From: Paenibacillus sp. 32O-W
GTDB taxonomy: Bacteria > Bacillota > Bacilli > Paenibacillales > NBRC-103111
Length of the DNA: 64,000 bases
Reading direction: 5' to 3'
NCBI RefSeq assembly: GCF_007679495.1
Contig: NZ_VEGP01000001.1
Location: forward strand, 62,001 to 126,000
Shown here: one piece after another, positions 7,463 through 16,784 of the stretch
Position numbering within the stretch: the first letter of the stretch is position 1
Layout: every line of letters begins with the position of its first letter
Made by a program: the position numbers and the translations under genes
Notes under the pieces: generated by a model
What the model was told of the DNA's origin: nothing
What the model saw: the letters and a program-made list of their open reading frames with translations, nothing else
Database searches by the model: none

Positions 7463-9607
7463 ATGATGAAAACGTTAGTACTTGCCGAAAAGCCAAGCGT
7501 TGCCAAAGAAATAGCCCGCGTGCTCGGTGCCCGCCAGAAGCACAAGTCCCATTATGAAGGTGCGGACTACGTTGTTACCTGGGCTTTGGGACATCTCGTC
7601 ACCTTAGCGGAGCCGGAGGATTATGATTCGAAGTTCTCCACCTGGAAACTCGAGGACCTGCCGATCATTCCGTCCAAAATGAAATTGAAGGTCATCCGCG
7701 AAACCTCTCACCAGTTCAAAGCTATCGAAAGGCTCAGCCGGAGGAACGACCTGAAGGAGCTGGTCATCGCTACCGACGCCGGAAGAGAAGGAGAGCTCGT
7801 TGCCCGCTGGATTATGGAATTGATCCGCTGGAAAAAGCCGTTTAAACGGCTGTGGATCTCCTCGCAGACCGACCGCGCCATCAAGGAAGGCTTCGCCCAG
7901 TTGAAACCGGGATCGCAATACAACCGACTATATCAATCGGCTGTGTGCCGGTCCGAAGCCGATTGGCTGATCGGCCTGAATATTACCCGGGCGCTTACCA
8001 GCAAATATAATGCCCAGTTGGCTGCGGGAAGGGTGCAAACTCCGACACTGGCCACCATTATTCAGCGCGAGAACGAAATTCGCAAGTTCCAGCCGGTTGA
8101 GTATTGGACGGTGCAAGCCGATTTTGGAAGCTTCCAGGGCATATGGCGCAAGCCCGGTTCGGGAGAGCCGAGAATTTTCGACCGGTCGCAGGCCGAAGCG
8201 ATCCGCAACAAGGTTCAGGGCCGCACCGGACAAATCATTCAGATTAAGAAGACGGAAAAAACGATTCCGCAGCCCTTGGCCTACGATTTGACGGAATTGC
8301 AGCGGGACGCCAACAAACGATACAGCTTCTCCGCCAAGCAGACCTCTAGCGTCCTGCAGCGCCTGTATGAGCAGCATAAGCTGGTCACTTACCCGCGGAC
8401 GGATTCACGGTACCTCACTGCGGATATGGTCTCTACCTTGAAAGGCCGGGTCCAAAGCGTTGCCGTAGGCCCATATGCGCCGTTGGCCCGGCCCCTGCTG
8501 CAGAAGCCTCTCAAAGTGACGAAGCGGATTGTCGATGACAGCAAGGTAAGCGACCATCACGCCATCATTCCGACCGAGCAGCCCCTGCAGCTCAACCTTC
8601 TGTCTAACGAAGAACGGAAGCTGTATGATTTGATCGTCCGCCGGTTTCTGGCGCTGTTCTACCCTCCGTGCCGCTACGACCAGACAACGGTGCAAATCGA
8701 GGTGGAGAAAGAGACGTTCTGGGCAACGGGCAAGCAAATGAAGGAGACCGGATGGAAGGAAGTGTACGGGGCAAGCGATTTTAATGAAGAGGATGCCGAT
8801 AACGATGCGTCTTCCGATGAACCCTCTTCCCAGCTACTGCCGGAATTGAAGCCGCAGGGTAAGATTACGGTCAAACGCTGCCAGGAAACCGGACGCTTCA
8901 CCAAGCCTCCGGCCCGTTATACGGAAGCGACCCTGCTCACCCAGATGGAGAAGCACAACCTGGGTACGCCGGCCACCCGTGCGGATATTATTGAGAAGCT
9001 GCTCAACACCGATACGATTGAGCGCCAAGGAAACAGTCTGGTTCCGACGGGCAAAGGCTGGCAGTTGATCGAGCTCGCATCCGAGGAGCTTCGTTCTCCC
9101 GAATTGACCGCCCAATGGGAGATCGAGCTGGAGCGAATTGCCAAAGGTCAAGGACAGATGGAGCGGTTCCTGGAAAATATCCGGAAGCAGACCATTCGGA
9201 TGGTGAGTGAGGTTAAGCAAAGCACGATCGAATATAGACCGCATAATTTAACCCATAAGAAATGCCCGGAATGCGGACAAAATATGGAGGAAAGAAAGAC
9301 CAAGCGCGGCAAAATGCTCGTCTGCCCGAATCGGGAATGCGGATTTCGCCGGGCGGCAGAACCGAAGCTGGTTAACAAGAGATGTCCCCAATGCCACAAG
9401 AAGATGGAGATTCACGAAGGGAAAGCCGGCAAATACGTCCAATGCCGTCCGTGCAATATTGTAGAATCATTAAGCGATAGCGGCGGAGGCAAGGCGGCCG
9501 CCAGAATGAACCGAAAGCTGATTCAGCAGTATAGTGATAACGAAGGCCTGTCGAACAGTCTTGGAGATGCGTTAAAGGCGGCACTCCAGAAGCAATCCGA
9601 GAAATAA
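7463..9607 (+). CDS. topB: DNA topoisomerase III
   Basis: This is a type IA topoisomerase that cuts one DNA strand through a tyrosine and decatenates replication and recombination intermediates. The Toprim domain begins LAEKPSVAKEIARVLG near residue 6 and has the acidic ATDAGREGE near 100. The catalytic tyrosine lies in YPRTDSRYLT near 310. The C-terminus carries two Cys4-like zinc-binding elements (CPECGQNM...CPNRECGF and CPQCHKKM...CRPC). At 714 residues it matches Bacillus TopB. The frame extends upstream, but AAGGAG at 7453-7458 selects ATGATG at 7463/7466. It is transcribed alone between its own promoter and terminator. Confidence 0.95.
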   Translation: MMKTLVLAEKPSVAKEIARVLGARQKHKSHYEGADYVVTWALGHLVTLAEPEDYDSKFSTWKLEDLPIIPSKMKLKVIRETSHQFKAIERLSRRNDLKELVIATDAGREGELVARWIMELIRWKKPFKRLWISSQTDRAIKEGFAQLKPGSQYNRLYQSAVCRSEADWLIGLNITRALTSKYNAQLAAGRVQTPTLATIIQRENEIRKFQPVEYWTVQADFGSFQGIWRKPGSGEPRIFDRSQAEAIRNKVQGRTGQIIQIKKTEKTIPQPLAYDLTELQRDANKRYSFSAKQTSSVLQRLYEQHKLVTYPRTDSRYLTADMVSTLKGRVQSVAVGPYAPLARPLLQKPLKVTKRIVDDSKVSDHHAIIPTEQPLQLNLLSNEERKLYDLIVRRFLALFYPPCRYDQTTVQIEVEKETFWATGKQMKETGWKEVYGASDFNEEDADNDASSDEPSSQLLPELKPQGKITVKRCQETGRFTKPPARYTEATLLTQMEKHNLGTPATRADIIEKLLNTDTIERQGNSLVPTGKGWQLIELASEELRSPELTAQWEIELERIAKGQGQMERFLENIRKQTIRMVSEVKQSTIEYRPHNLTHKKCPECGQNMEERKTKRGKMLVCPNRECGFRRAAEPKLVNKRCPQCHKKMEIHEGKAGKYVQCRPCNIVESLSDSGGGKAAARMNRKLIQQYSDNEGLSNSLGDALKAALQKQSEK

Positions 9608-9619
9608 GATTCAAGCTTT

Positions 9620-9655
9620 CCCCGCTTTCCTCTTTAAGGAAGGCGGGGATTTTTG
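9620..9655 (+). terminator. Intrinsic terminator of topB
   Basis: CCCCGCTTTCC and GGAAGGCGGGG (9620-9630, 9638-9648) followed by ATTTTT, 13 bases after the stop codon. Confidence 0.9.
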
Positions 9656-9779
9656 ATTGCACGTTCGCTGGCGGAGCTTATTATTTATTGAACAGGATCG
9701 GCTCCAAGGCGCTTACGCTGCTCCGGTTATCGGAACATGCTATAATTTTAACAGATGCATGGAAAGGGCCTGATAGAAG

Positions 9780-10454
9780 ATGAGCAAACAGGTTTTATTT
9801 CTCGAAGATGACCAGGAAATCGGCAGGTGGGTTAGCGATGATTTGACAGATCGCGGCTTCCGGGTGATCTGGCTGACTTCCGGAGAACAAGCGGCGAATC
9901 ACATGCCGGATACGGACCTCGTCCTGCTGGATGTCATGCTTCCCGGGCTCGATGGCTTCTCCATCGGCCAAAGATTGAAGAAGGAGTATCCCGATACGCC
10001 TGTCCTGATGATTTCGGCGCGGTCCTCGATCGAGGATAAGCTGCAGGGGTTGCAGTTCGCGGACGACTATGTGACCAAGCCGTTCCATCCCGATGAGCTG
10101 GCCGCTAGAATAGAAGTGCTGCTTAGGCGTTATGGCAAAATGACCCCCTCCTTCCTCCAGCTCGGCCATCTCCATATCTATCCGGAAGAAAACCGGTTTC
10201 TGGATACACGGACCGGGGGAGACATCGTACTAACCGGCAAACAATTTCAAATCTTCACCTATTTACTGCGTCACCCTAATCAAGTTCTGACCAAAGAGCA
10301 AATATATGAGTCGGTATGGGGGGAGCCCTATCTGGAAGGGGATAAAACATTAATGGTGCACATTCGCTATCTGCGCGAAAAAATCGAGCGGGATCCCGGC
10401 AACCCGGAAATCATTGAGACGATTCGGGGCATCGGATACCGGGTAAGATCATGA
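9780..10454 (+). CDS. OmpR-family response regulator
   Basis: The 224-residue protein has a receiver domain (about 1-115) and an OmpR-type winged-helix domain (about 130-224). The phosphorylated aspartate is D51 in LVLLDVMLPG; acidic residues ED at 9-10 and the lysine of TKPFHP near 101 complete the active site. The DNA-binding wing shows GYRVRS at the end. It overlaps the kinase gene by four bases (ATGA), so the two are co-translated. Its likely target is the ABC operon starting at 11972, preceded by direct repeats at 11897-11937. The ribosome binding site is a modest AAAGGG. Confidence 0.9.
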   Translation: MSKQVLFLEDDQEIGRWVSDDLTDRGFRVIWLTSGEQAANHMPDTDLVLLDVMLPGLDGFSIGQRLKKEYPDTPVLMISARSSIEDKLQGLQFADDYVTKPFHPDELAARIEVLLRRYGKMTPSFLQLGHLHIYPEENRFLDTRTGGDIVLTGKQFQIFTYLLRHPNQVLTKEQIYESVWGEPYLEGDKTLMVHIRYLREKIERDPGNPEIIETIRGIGYRVRS

Positions 10455-11818
10455 AATTCCGTCATTCTCTGTTAGCCCGGTATTTGCTGATCGTGCTGAT
10501 CGCCTTGTGCATGTGGCCGGTTCTCGTCCCGCTCGCCGGCCTTCTTTACTACTCGCCGCAGCTTTTTACCCAACCGTCCTCTCCCGACAATATTTATGAA
10601 AATGGACAAACCATCGAGCAAATGTGGCATAACGAAGCCGCACAGCTTGACGGGCAGTCGGAGGCGGCTATCGGTCAGCGGCTGCAAGAACTGAAGGAGC
10701 AATATCCTCTCGCCTCTATGTTCTGGGTCGATGCCGCGGGCGAGACGAAGCTGATGCTTCCCGAACAGGAAGGCCTTCCGAAACGATGGATGCCGGGGGA
10801 GATTATACGGTTCATGAAGGACAACAGAGGGATTGAAGCCGATCCGTTCACCGTTGTCTCACTGCTCGGCCGGGACTCGAATCAAGGTTTCATGGTCATT
10901 CAGATTCCGCGTTCATTGATGCGAACAGAATGGCTGGCCACACTGGACAACCGTATTCTGTACGCGATTGTATGCTCCATCTTCGTCTTCTTCCTGTTTG
11001 CATCCTGGCTGTTCTTCTACAAAATCCGCAGACGGCTAATCCGGCTTCAGGAAGCGATGACCCTCCCTGACGATGCCGGCATACCCCGGCCCGTTGAAGT
11101 GGACAAGAAGGATGAAATCAGCCAACTGGAGCATTCGTTTAATCATATGATCGGACAACTAACGAGCGGCCGGCAGCGGGAACAGGAGGAAGAAGAACTG
11201 CGCAAGCAGCTCATCGCCAACTTATCGCATGACATCCGAACCCCGCTGACGACGATCCGGGGGCATGCCTATTCCTTGCACAAGGAGACGTTGACGGAAT
11301 CCGGCAGACAATCGCTTGCCCTCATTGAAGAGAAAACTGAATATTTGGCGCAGTTGATTGAAAATCTAATGTCCTACACCCTCCTGTCCGCCGGGAAGTA
11401 CCCGCTGCAAATGGAAGAAAGCGACGTAATCCGCCTGACCCGTACTTCCATAGCATCCTGGTATCCGGTCTTTGAGAAGGAGCAGATCCAGGTGGAAGTC
11501 GATCTGCCGGACAAGGCCGCGATATGGATGGTCGATCCTCAGTGGTTCATCCGCATTCTGGATAATCTGCTCCAGAACGTTGTCCGACATGCCGGAACAG
11601 GGCAATATGTCGGTATACGCGCAGAAGTAAGGAACGGGGCTACAGCTATCGTCATTGCAGATAGAGGCCCCGGAATGAGGGCGGCATCCGGGCACAAAGG
11701 CGCCGGAATCGGCCTGACGATCGTCTCGATCATGGTCAAGGAGATGAACTTGAATTGGGACGTCTCCAGTTCATCGGAGGGTACCGTTATTTCACTGTAT
11801 CCCAAACGGAATATATAA
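10451..11818 (+). CDS. Sensor histidine kinase
   Basis: The 455-residue kinase has a first membrane helix at about residues 9-32, an extracytoplasmic region of about 140 residues, a second helix near 175-197, a HAMP linker, then a dimerisation domain with NLSHDIRTPLT, and an ATPase domain with N-box ILDNLLQNVVRHA, DRGPGM and GAGIGLTI. It partners with the regulator just upstream. The long outer loop suggests it senses an extracellular ligand directly, unlike the loop-less BceS kinases. Placement before a LanFEG-type exporter suggests a peptide or envelope-stress signal, which is inference. Confidence 0.9.
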   Translation: MKFRHSLLARYLLIVLIALCMWPVLVPLAGLLYYSPQLFTQPSSPDNIYENGQTIEQMWHNEAAQLDGQSEAAIGQRLQELKEQYPLASMFWVDAAGETKLMLPEQEGLPKRWMPGEIIRFMKDNRGIEADPFTVVSLLGRDSNQGFMVIQIPRSLMRTEWLATLDNRILYAIVCSIFVFFLFASWLFFYKIRRRLIRLQEAMTLPDDAGIPRPVEVDKKDEISQLEHSFNHMIGQLTSGRQREQEEEELRKQLIANLSHDIRTPLTTIRGHAYSLHKETLTESGRQSLALIEEKTEYLAQLIENLMSYTLLSAGKYPLQMEESDVIRLTRTSIASWYPVFEKEQIQVEVDLPDKAAIWMVDPQWFIRILDNLLQNVVRHAGTGQYVGIRAEVRNGATAIVIADRGPGMRAASGHKGAGIGLTIVSIMVKEMNLNWDVSSSSEGTVISLYPKRNI

Positions 11819-11844
11819 CCCTTCGCTCCATATCCGCTTTTCCC

Positions 11845-11878
11845 GGAGCCGCTTCGGCTCCCCCCCCTTTGTCTTTTC
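11845..11878 (+). terminator. Intrinsic terminator after the kinase gene
   Basis: GGAGCC-GCTTC-GGCTCC (11845-11861) followed by a C-rich then T-rich tract. It separates the two-component genes from the ABC operon. Confidence 0.75.
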
Positions 11879-11896
11879 GTTAGTTCACCTCATTTT

Positions 11897-11937
11897 TTTA
11901 AACGAAATTTAAACAACAGACCCCCCTGACTTTAACC
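11897..11937 (+). promoter_or_regulatory. Direct repeats, candidate response-regulator site
   Basis: TTTAAAC occurs at 11897-11903 and again at 11908-11914, an 11-base period, and TTTAACC follows at 11931-11937. OmpR-family regulators usually bind such helically phased direct repeats. The block lies 35-75 bases before the ABC operon start. Confidence 0.5.
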
Positions 11938-11971
11938 TTCGGCCGTTAAGATTAAGGTCGAGGTGAGCACA

Positions 11972-12886
11972 ATGAGTGATTTCGTTATCCAAACTTATAA
12001 CCTGTCCAAGCACTACCCGTCGAAAAAAGCCGTAGACCAGGTCAGCCTAAAAATCAACAAAGGCGACATCTACGGCTTCCTCGGTCCGAACGGAGCGGGC
12101 AAAACGACTACCATCCGCATGCTGCTTGGATTAATCAAGCCCTCTCACGGGTCCATCAGAATATTCGGCAAGGACTTGCGCAAGGAAAAGCTGTCCATTC
12201 TTCGTAAAATCGGTTCTTTAGTCGAATATCCGTCTTACTACGGGCATTTGTCCGCCTACGAAAATTTGGAGGCCTTACGCCGGATCCTGGATGTACCGAA
12301 GACACGGATCGACGAAGTGCTGTCCATTGTCCGGCTTCAACAGGAAGCCAAACGTCCGGTCAAAGGATTCTCGTTAGGGATGAAGCAGCGGCTTGGCATC
12401 GCTGCGGCACTGCTCGGTAACCCGGAGCTTCTTATTCTGGACGAGCCGACCAACGGCCTGGACCCCGCAGGCATACTCGAAGTCCGTGAGCTCATTAAAA
12501 AAATGCCGGGAGAACACGGGATTACCGTTCTCGTGTCCAGTCACCTGTTGAGCGAAGTAGAGCAAATGGCTAACCGGGTCGGTATTATCCGCAACGGTTC
12601 CATGCTGTTCGAGGATAGCATCGACAATCTTCGGAAACGGACCAAAAGCAAGATCCGCATAGTCCTATCCGATCCGGAGCACGGACGGCGGATTATAGCC
12701 TCGACGGGGTGTCATGTCGAATTGCAGGAAGGAGCGCTGCTGCTTGACAGTATACCGGAGAGCAAAGTGGCCGAGGTTGTCGAACTGCTGGTGCTTGCCC
12801 GTCATTCGATATACCGGGTAGAGGAACAGAAACGATCTCTCGAAGACATTTTCCTCGAAATGGTCGGGGAGGGGAACAGCTTATGA
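11972..12886 (+). CDS. Peptide-resistance ABC transporter ATP-binding protein (LanF/BcrA type)
   Basis: The 304-residue ATPase has Walker A GPNGAGKTT near residue 38, signature FSLGMKQR near 137 and Walker B LLILDEPTNGLD near 158. The sequence fits the BcrA/LanF group that expels bacitracin or lantibiotics from the membrane. The frame reaches GTG at 11963, but that codon is part of the GAGGTG ribosome binding site, so ATG 11972 is chosen. Two small permeases follow with overlapping ends, the classic LanF-LanE-LanG order. No lantibiotic structural gene is visible nearby, so this is more likely a resistance pump than self-immunity. Confidence 0.88.
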   Translation: MSDFVIQTYNLSKHYPSKKAVDQVSLKINKGDIYGFLGPNGAGKTTTIRMLLGLIKPSHGSIRIFGKDLRKEKLSILRKIGSLVEYPSYYGHLSAYENLEALRRILDVPKTRIDEVLSIVRLQQEAKRPVKGFSLGMKQRLGIAAALLGNPELLILDEPTNGLDPAGILEVRELIKKMPGEHGITVLVSSHLLSEVEQMANRVGIIRNGSMLFEDSIDNLRKRTKSKIRIVLSDPEHGRRIIASTGCHVELQEGALLLDSIPESKVAEVVELLVLARHSIYRVEEQKRSLEDIFLEMVGEGNSL

Positions 12887-13596
12887 TGAGACGGGTCTTG
12901 GCGGCCGATTTTCTCAAAATCCGCAGAAAAGCGATCTGGTTTCTGATTTTCCTCGGCCCGTTCGGGGTCATAGCCCTGCAAGCCGCTAATTACGGCCTGC
13001 GTTATGATTACTTGACCAAAATTCATGCGTCCGATCTTTGGGGAGGATTTCTTACCGACATACAACATCTGCTCCCCGTTACTTTGCTGCTGGGAATGAC
13101 GATTTTGGCCTCGATGATTGCCAACATTGAGCATCAGATGAGTTCATGGAAACAGCTTCTGGCACTGCCGATTTCACGGTTCTCGGTGTTTAGCGCCAAA
13201 TTTACGCTGTGTATCGCTCTGCTGTTCGTTTCCTGCGTACTTCTCGCCATAGGGACAATCGGGCTCGGCCTGCTTTTGAAATTCGGAATGGATATCCCCA
13301 TTCTGGATGTAGCCAAGATCAGCTTCTACCCGTTTATTGCCGCCTTTCCGATATTGGCTCTGCAGCTTTGGTTGTCGGTAATCATGAAAAATCAAGCCTT
13401 TCCGTTAACGTTCGGCATAGCGGGTGCAATTCTGTCCCCATGGGCTTTTTCCTTTCCGGACTGGTTTATGTGGAAGCTGCCTCTGTTGGAAAACAAAGCA
13501 AATATTCCCGAATATTCGGTAATTACAGGCCTGGCTGTCGGCTTGATGATCTTTCTTCTCGGTTCAATCCATTTTGCTAGACGGGATGTGAATTAA
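12883..13596 (+). CDS. ABC transporter permease, LanE/MutE-like
   Basis: The 237-residue protein has six predicted membrane helices and begins with the amphipathic motif 'LAADFLKIRRKAIWFLI' that is typical of lantibiotic-immunity permeases. A cytoplasmic stretch MSSWKQLLALPISR near residue 85-100 is conserved in both permeases of this operon. It overlaps the ATPase gene by four bases, which indicates translational coupling. With the next gene it should form a heterodimeric membrane unit. Substrate is inferred from family only. Confidence 0.85.
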   Translation: MMRRVLAADFLKIRRKAIWFLIFLGPFGVIALQAANYGLRYDYLTKIHASDLWGGFLTDIQHLLPVTLLLGMTILASMIANIEHQMSSWKQLLALPISRFSVFSAKFTLCIALLFVSCVLLAIGTIGLGLLLKFGMDIPILDVAKISFYPFIAAFPILALQLWLSVIMKNQAFPLTFGIAGAILSPWAFSFPDWFMWKLPLLENKANIPEYSVITGLAVGLMIFLLGSIHFARRDVN

Positions 13597-14333
13597 TGAT
13601 GAGGACCTTTCTGAAGGTGCTTAGCTCGGAATGGCTGAAAATGCGCAAATCGAACATATGGCTGCTTATTTTTATCAGTCCCGCCATATCGGCTTTCACC
13701 GGATTGTTACTTCCTTTAGATGAAACGCTGCCTCCTTGGCTGTACTTGTTTACGATGACAGCCAGTCTGCATGCTTTTATGTTTCTTCCATTATTGACGG
13801 GTGTCTTTGCCGCCTTCGTATGCCGTTACGAGCACGCTGCCGGCGGCTGGAAGCAGCTTCTCACCCTTCCCTTGTCCCGAGGCACGCTATATACGGCCAA
13901 ATTCTTCGTGGTGATCCTGCTGCTGGCTCTTACGCAGCTCTTATATCTTCTCGTGCTGCTGGCCGCCGGGTATGCGCGCGGGATTGGAGAGGCTTTTCCT
14001 TGGGAGTTGATAGGTCCCGGCATTTTTGCAGGATGGGTGGCTACACTGCCTCTCGCCGCCTTGCAAATGTTCGTATCGACTGCCTGGGCAAGCTTTGCGG
14101 CTCCGCTGGCGATCAATGTGATTTTCACGATTCCGAATATGCTTATCGTGAAATCCTCAACCTATGGACCGTACTATCCGTGGGCCCAGCCGGTCTTATC
14201 GATGCTGTCGGTCTCCCCGGACAAGTATGGGGCGTTCAATGTATCGCTGGAAACGCTGCTCTTCGTCATCGTCGGCGGGTTCGTTCTCTTTTTCCTGTCC
14301 GGCCTGACCTATTTTCGCTATAAAGAAGTCTGA
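13596..14333 (+). CDS. ABC transporter permease, LanG/MutG-like
   Basis: The 245-residue second permease starts at the last base of the previous stop codon (TAATG). It has six hydrophobic segments and the paired motifs 'SSEWLKMRKSNIWLLI' at the N-terminus and GGWKQLLTLPLSR near residue 85, matching those of its neighbour, so the two arose by duplication. It completes the three-gene exporter. No terminator is obvious after it; the DUF418 gene begins about 100 bases later. Confidence 0.85.
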   Translation: MMRTFLKVLSSEWLKMRKSNIWLLIFISPAISAFTGLLLPLDETLPPWLYLFTMTASLHAFMFLPLLTGVFAAFVCRYEHAAGGWKQLLTLPLSRGTLYTAKFFVVILLLALTQLLYLLVLLAAGYARGIGEAFPWELIGPGIFAGWVATLPLAALQMFVSTAWASFAAPLAINVIFTIPNMLIVKSSTYGPYYPWAQPVLSMLSVSPDKYGAFNVSLETLLFVIVGGFVLFFLSGLTYFRYKEV

Positions 14334-14436
14334 TTGAAGCTTTTCTTTATAGATTCTTTAGAAATGGTCCTTACAATGAATTTGCGGCCGGAGCCCTCTC
14401 CGGCATGCAAATCATTAATATGGAAGGATGATTTCT

Positions 14437-15654
14437 ATGCAACCCGTTGCAGCCAACGAACGAATCCAACTGCTGGATATCGCCCGAGGATTGGCTATAC
14501 TCGGCATCCTGCTGGTCAATATGACGTTCTACAGCAGCTCCCTGCAGGCGATTCAATTCCAGATCAACCTCTGGCCGGACTTCTGGAACCAGGCGGCCAA
14601 GTCGATCCTTAGTATAATGGTTGACGGTAAATTCATCGCCATCTTCTCCTTCTTGTTCGGATACGGCATGATTCTTTTTAAAGACCGTGCCTTGGAGAAG
14701 GGCAGAAGATTTGTCCCGTTATATTTGCGGAGACTGCTGGCGTTATTGATCTTCGGACTTATTCACGGATGGTTTATCTGGTTCGGAGATATTCTCGTTC
14801 ATTACGCCTTGTTGGGATTCATTCTGCTGCTGTTCCACAAATGCAAGCCTAAAACCTTGCTGGTCTGGTCTGTCAGCTTCCTAATGCTGATTCCCGCGCT
14901 GATGCTGTTTAGCGGAGGGAACGCCGGAGCCACCCCCCGGCTAAGCCCGGAATTTAAACAGCTTGTCCTGCAATGGATTGAGAGGGATCAAGCGATTTAT
15001 GGCGGCGGAACTTTTGGGGAAATTCAGCGGCAGAGAGTGTCGGATTGGTATGCCAGCGCATTGAATCAAATTGCTTTCTATCCGCAAATCCTCGGATTGT
15101 TTCTGATGGGATCCTATATCGCCAAAAGGAAGTTATTTCATAATCTATCGGGCAATCGGTCTGTCCTTATTCGAATCTGCATCTGGACAGGAAGCTTCGG
15201 GTTTGTATCCACACTCCTCCCCATTGTTCTGGAGCAGACTGTCGGAACGAATGCCGGCGGATGGATCAATAGACTGGACGTGATCCGCTATTTGATCGGT
15301 AATCCGTCCATCGGCCTGTTCTATATTACAGGACTCGCGCTACTTATACAGAAGCCGTCATGGCAAAGAGCGCTAAGACCGCTGGCCAATGTCGGCCGTA
15401 TGGCGTTCACGAATTATATTTTGCAATCCGTCCTCTGTACGCTGATTTTTTACCATTATGGCCTGGGACTGTACGGGCAGGCAGGGCCATTGGCGGGATC
15501 GCTGCTGGCGATAGCCGTATTTCTCTTGCAAATGGTGCTGAGCGCTCTATGGCTTCGCAAATTCCGGATGGGCCCTCTGGAATGGGTCTGGAGGATAGCT
15601 ACCTATCGCTCCCTTTCTCCGCTACGAAAAAAAGGGATTACGTCTGCGCGCTGA
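14437..15654 (+). CDS. DUF418 family membrane protein
   Basis: The 405-residue protein has about ten hydrophobic segments. It starts with the family motif 'RIQLLDIARGLAILGILLVN' and ends with the DUF418 region, which includes GRMAFTNYILQS near residue 325 and a basic C-terminus. The family (COG2311, B. subtilis YeiB/YxaH-like) has no firmly known function, although it resembles membrane acyltransferases. ATG 14437 is preceded by GGAAGGA; an ATG nine bases earlier overlaps that site and is rejected. Its 3' end overlaps the end of the convergent kinase gene by 17 bases. Confidence 0.85.
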   Translation: MQPVAANERIQLLDIARGLAILGILLVNMTFYSSSLQAIQFQINLWPDFWNQAAKSILSIMVDGKFIAIFSFLFGYGMILFKDRALEKGRRFVPLYLRRLLALLIFGLIHGWFIWFGDILVHYALLGFILLLFHKCKPKTLLVWSVSFLMLIPALMLFSGGNAGATPRLSPEFKQLVLQWIERDQAIYGGGTFGEIQRQRVSDWYASALNQIAFYPQILGLFLMGSYIAKRKLFHNLSGNRSVLIRICIWTGSFGFVSTLLPIVLEQTVGTNAGGWINRLDVIRYLIGNPSIGLFYITGLALLIQKPSWQRALRPLANVGRMAFTNYILQSVLCTLIFYHYGLGLYGQAGPLAGSLLAIAVFLLQMVLSALWLRKFRMGPLEWVWRIATYRSLSPLRKKGITSAR

Positions 15655-16779
15655 TCCGGATTTGCACATAAGCTCCCCCTCCCGGGCGGTTTCCAGCGGA
15701 TACACTCCCTCCGTGCTTCTCCGCCAGCGTCTTCACGATATATAATCCTAACCCCGCATGACCTTTGTGAATGGAACGGGATGCGTCCCCTTGATAAAAC
15801 TTCTCGAACATATGGAGCAGATCGGCCTCGGCGAAGCCCGGGCCGGTATCGCTCACCTCCAGAACGACGGATTCCGGACCGATTTCCACGCGCCATTCAA
15901 TCTTCCCTCCTTCCGGAGTAAGACGAATGCTGTTGCTGATGACATTATCCAGCATTTGCTCCAATCGGAGCCCGTCAGCTCTGAACCAACCGTCGCACCC
16001 GTCCGCGACTTGTATTTCTGCTTGGAAATGCAATGATTTGGCAGAGCAAATGGTCCGGTATTCCTCCGCCTTTTCCCGGCAAAAAACAACCACGTCCAGC
16101 GAACGAACCGACAAAGAAAAATCCGGCTGATCGATTTCCGAGACGATGTCCATATCGTCCAGCAAGCGAACCGCCCGGTCCGTATTTTTGCGAATCGTCA
16201 GCAGGTAGCTGTCCAGACGTTCGGCCTGCTTAGCTTTATTCTCCAGCAAATTGTCCACGTGTCCCTGTATAATCGTCAGGGGGGTGCGCAAATCATGCGC
16301 AATAGCAGCCACCATATCCCGGCGTTCCTGCTCCATCTTCCACTGGGCGGACAGGGATTGATGAAGGGAGCTTCTCATTTCCTCGAAGGCTTCCGTCAGC
16401 TGCACTAATTCCTTGGATCCTCCCGTTACGGACAAGGTGAAATCCAGCTCGTTCCTCTGGATTCGGCCAGCTCCGTTTATTAACTGAACGATCGGAGGGA
16501 CCAGCCGCTTACCTATTCTTCGGGCAAAAAGAAGGGTGAACAGAAGGATAAATACGAAGGGAGCCGCCATATTCCCCAGTACAAACAAGATAACAAAACC
16601 GACGCGGAAGACCTCCGGGAAATTCTCGATATTTTTGTTCGACAAACTCATAACATTGGTCATGTGGATAAGAAATTTGAGACTCCCCCCCCCCATACCG
16701 CCACGGTACAGATAATGCTCAATATCAGGGTGAGGATCAAGGCAATGGTGAATTGGCTGCGGAACGTAAATTTGTTCAT
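15638..16779 (-). pseudogene. Sensor histidine kinase, frameshifted at a run of ten G
   Basis: Translation from ATG 16779, six bases past the regulator's stop and behind a GGGGGAGAGG site, gives a basic N-terminus and a first membrane helix. It then hits ten consecutive G (Cs at 16685-16694 on the plus strand) and stops after about eight codons. The remaining frame encodes a second membrane helix, HAMP, H-box AIAHDLRTPLT, N-box, DTGPGF and GLGLYIV. With 8 or 11 G the gene would be one intact frame of about 380 residues. It is either a phase-variable gene, a pseudogene or a sequencing error. It is co-transcribed with the regulator upstream. Confidence 0.8.
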
Positions 16780-16784
16780 GATGA

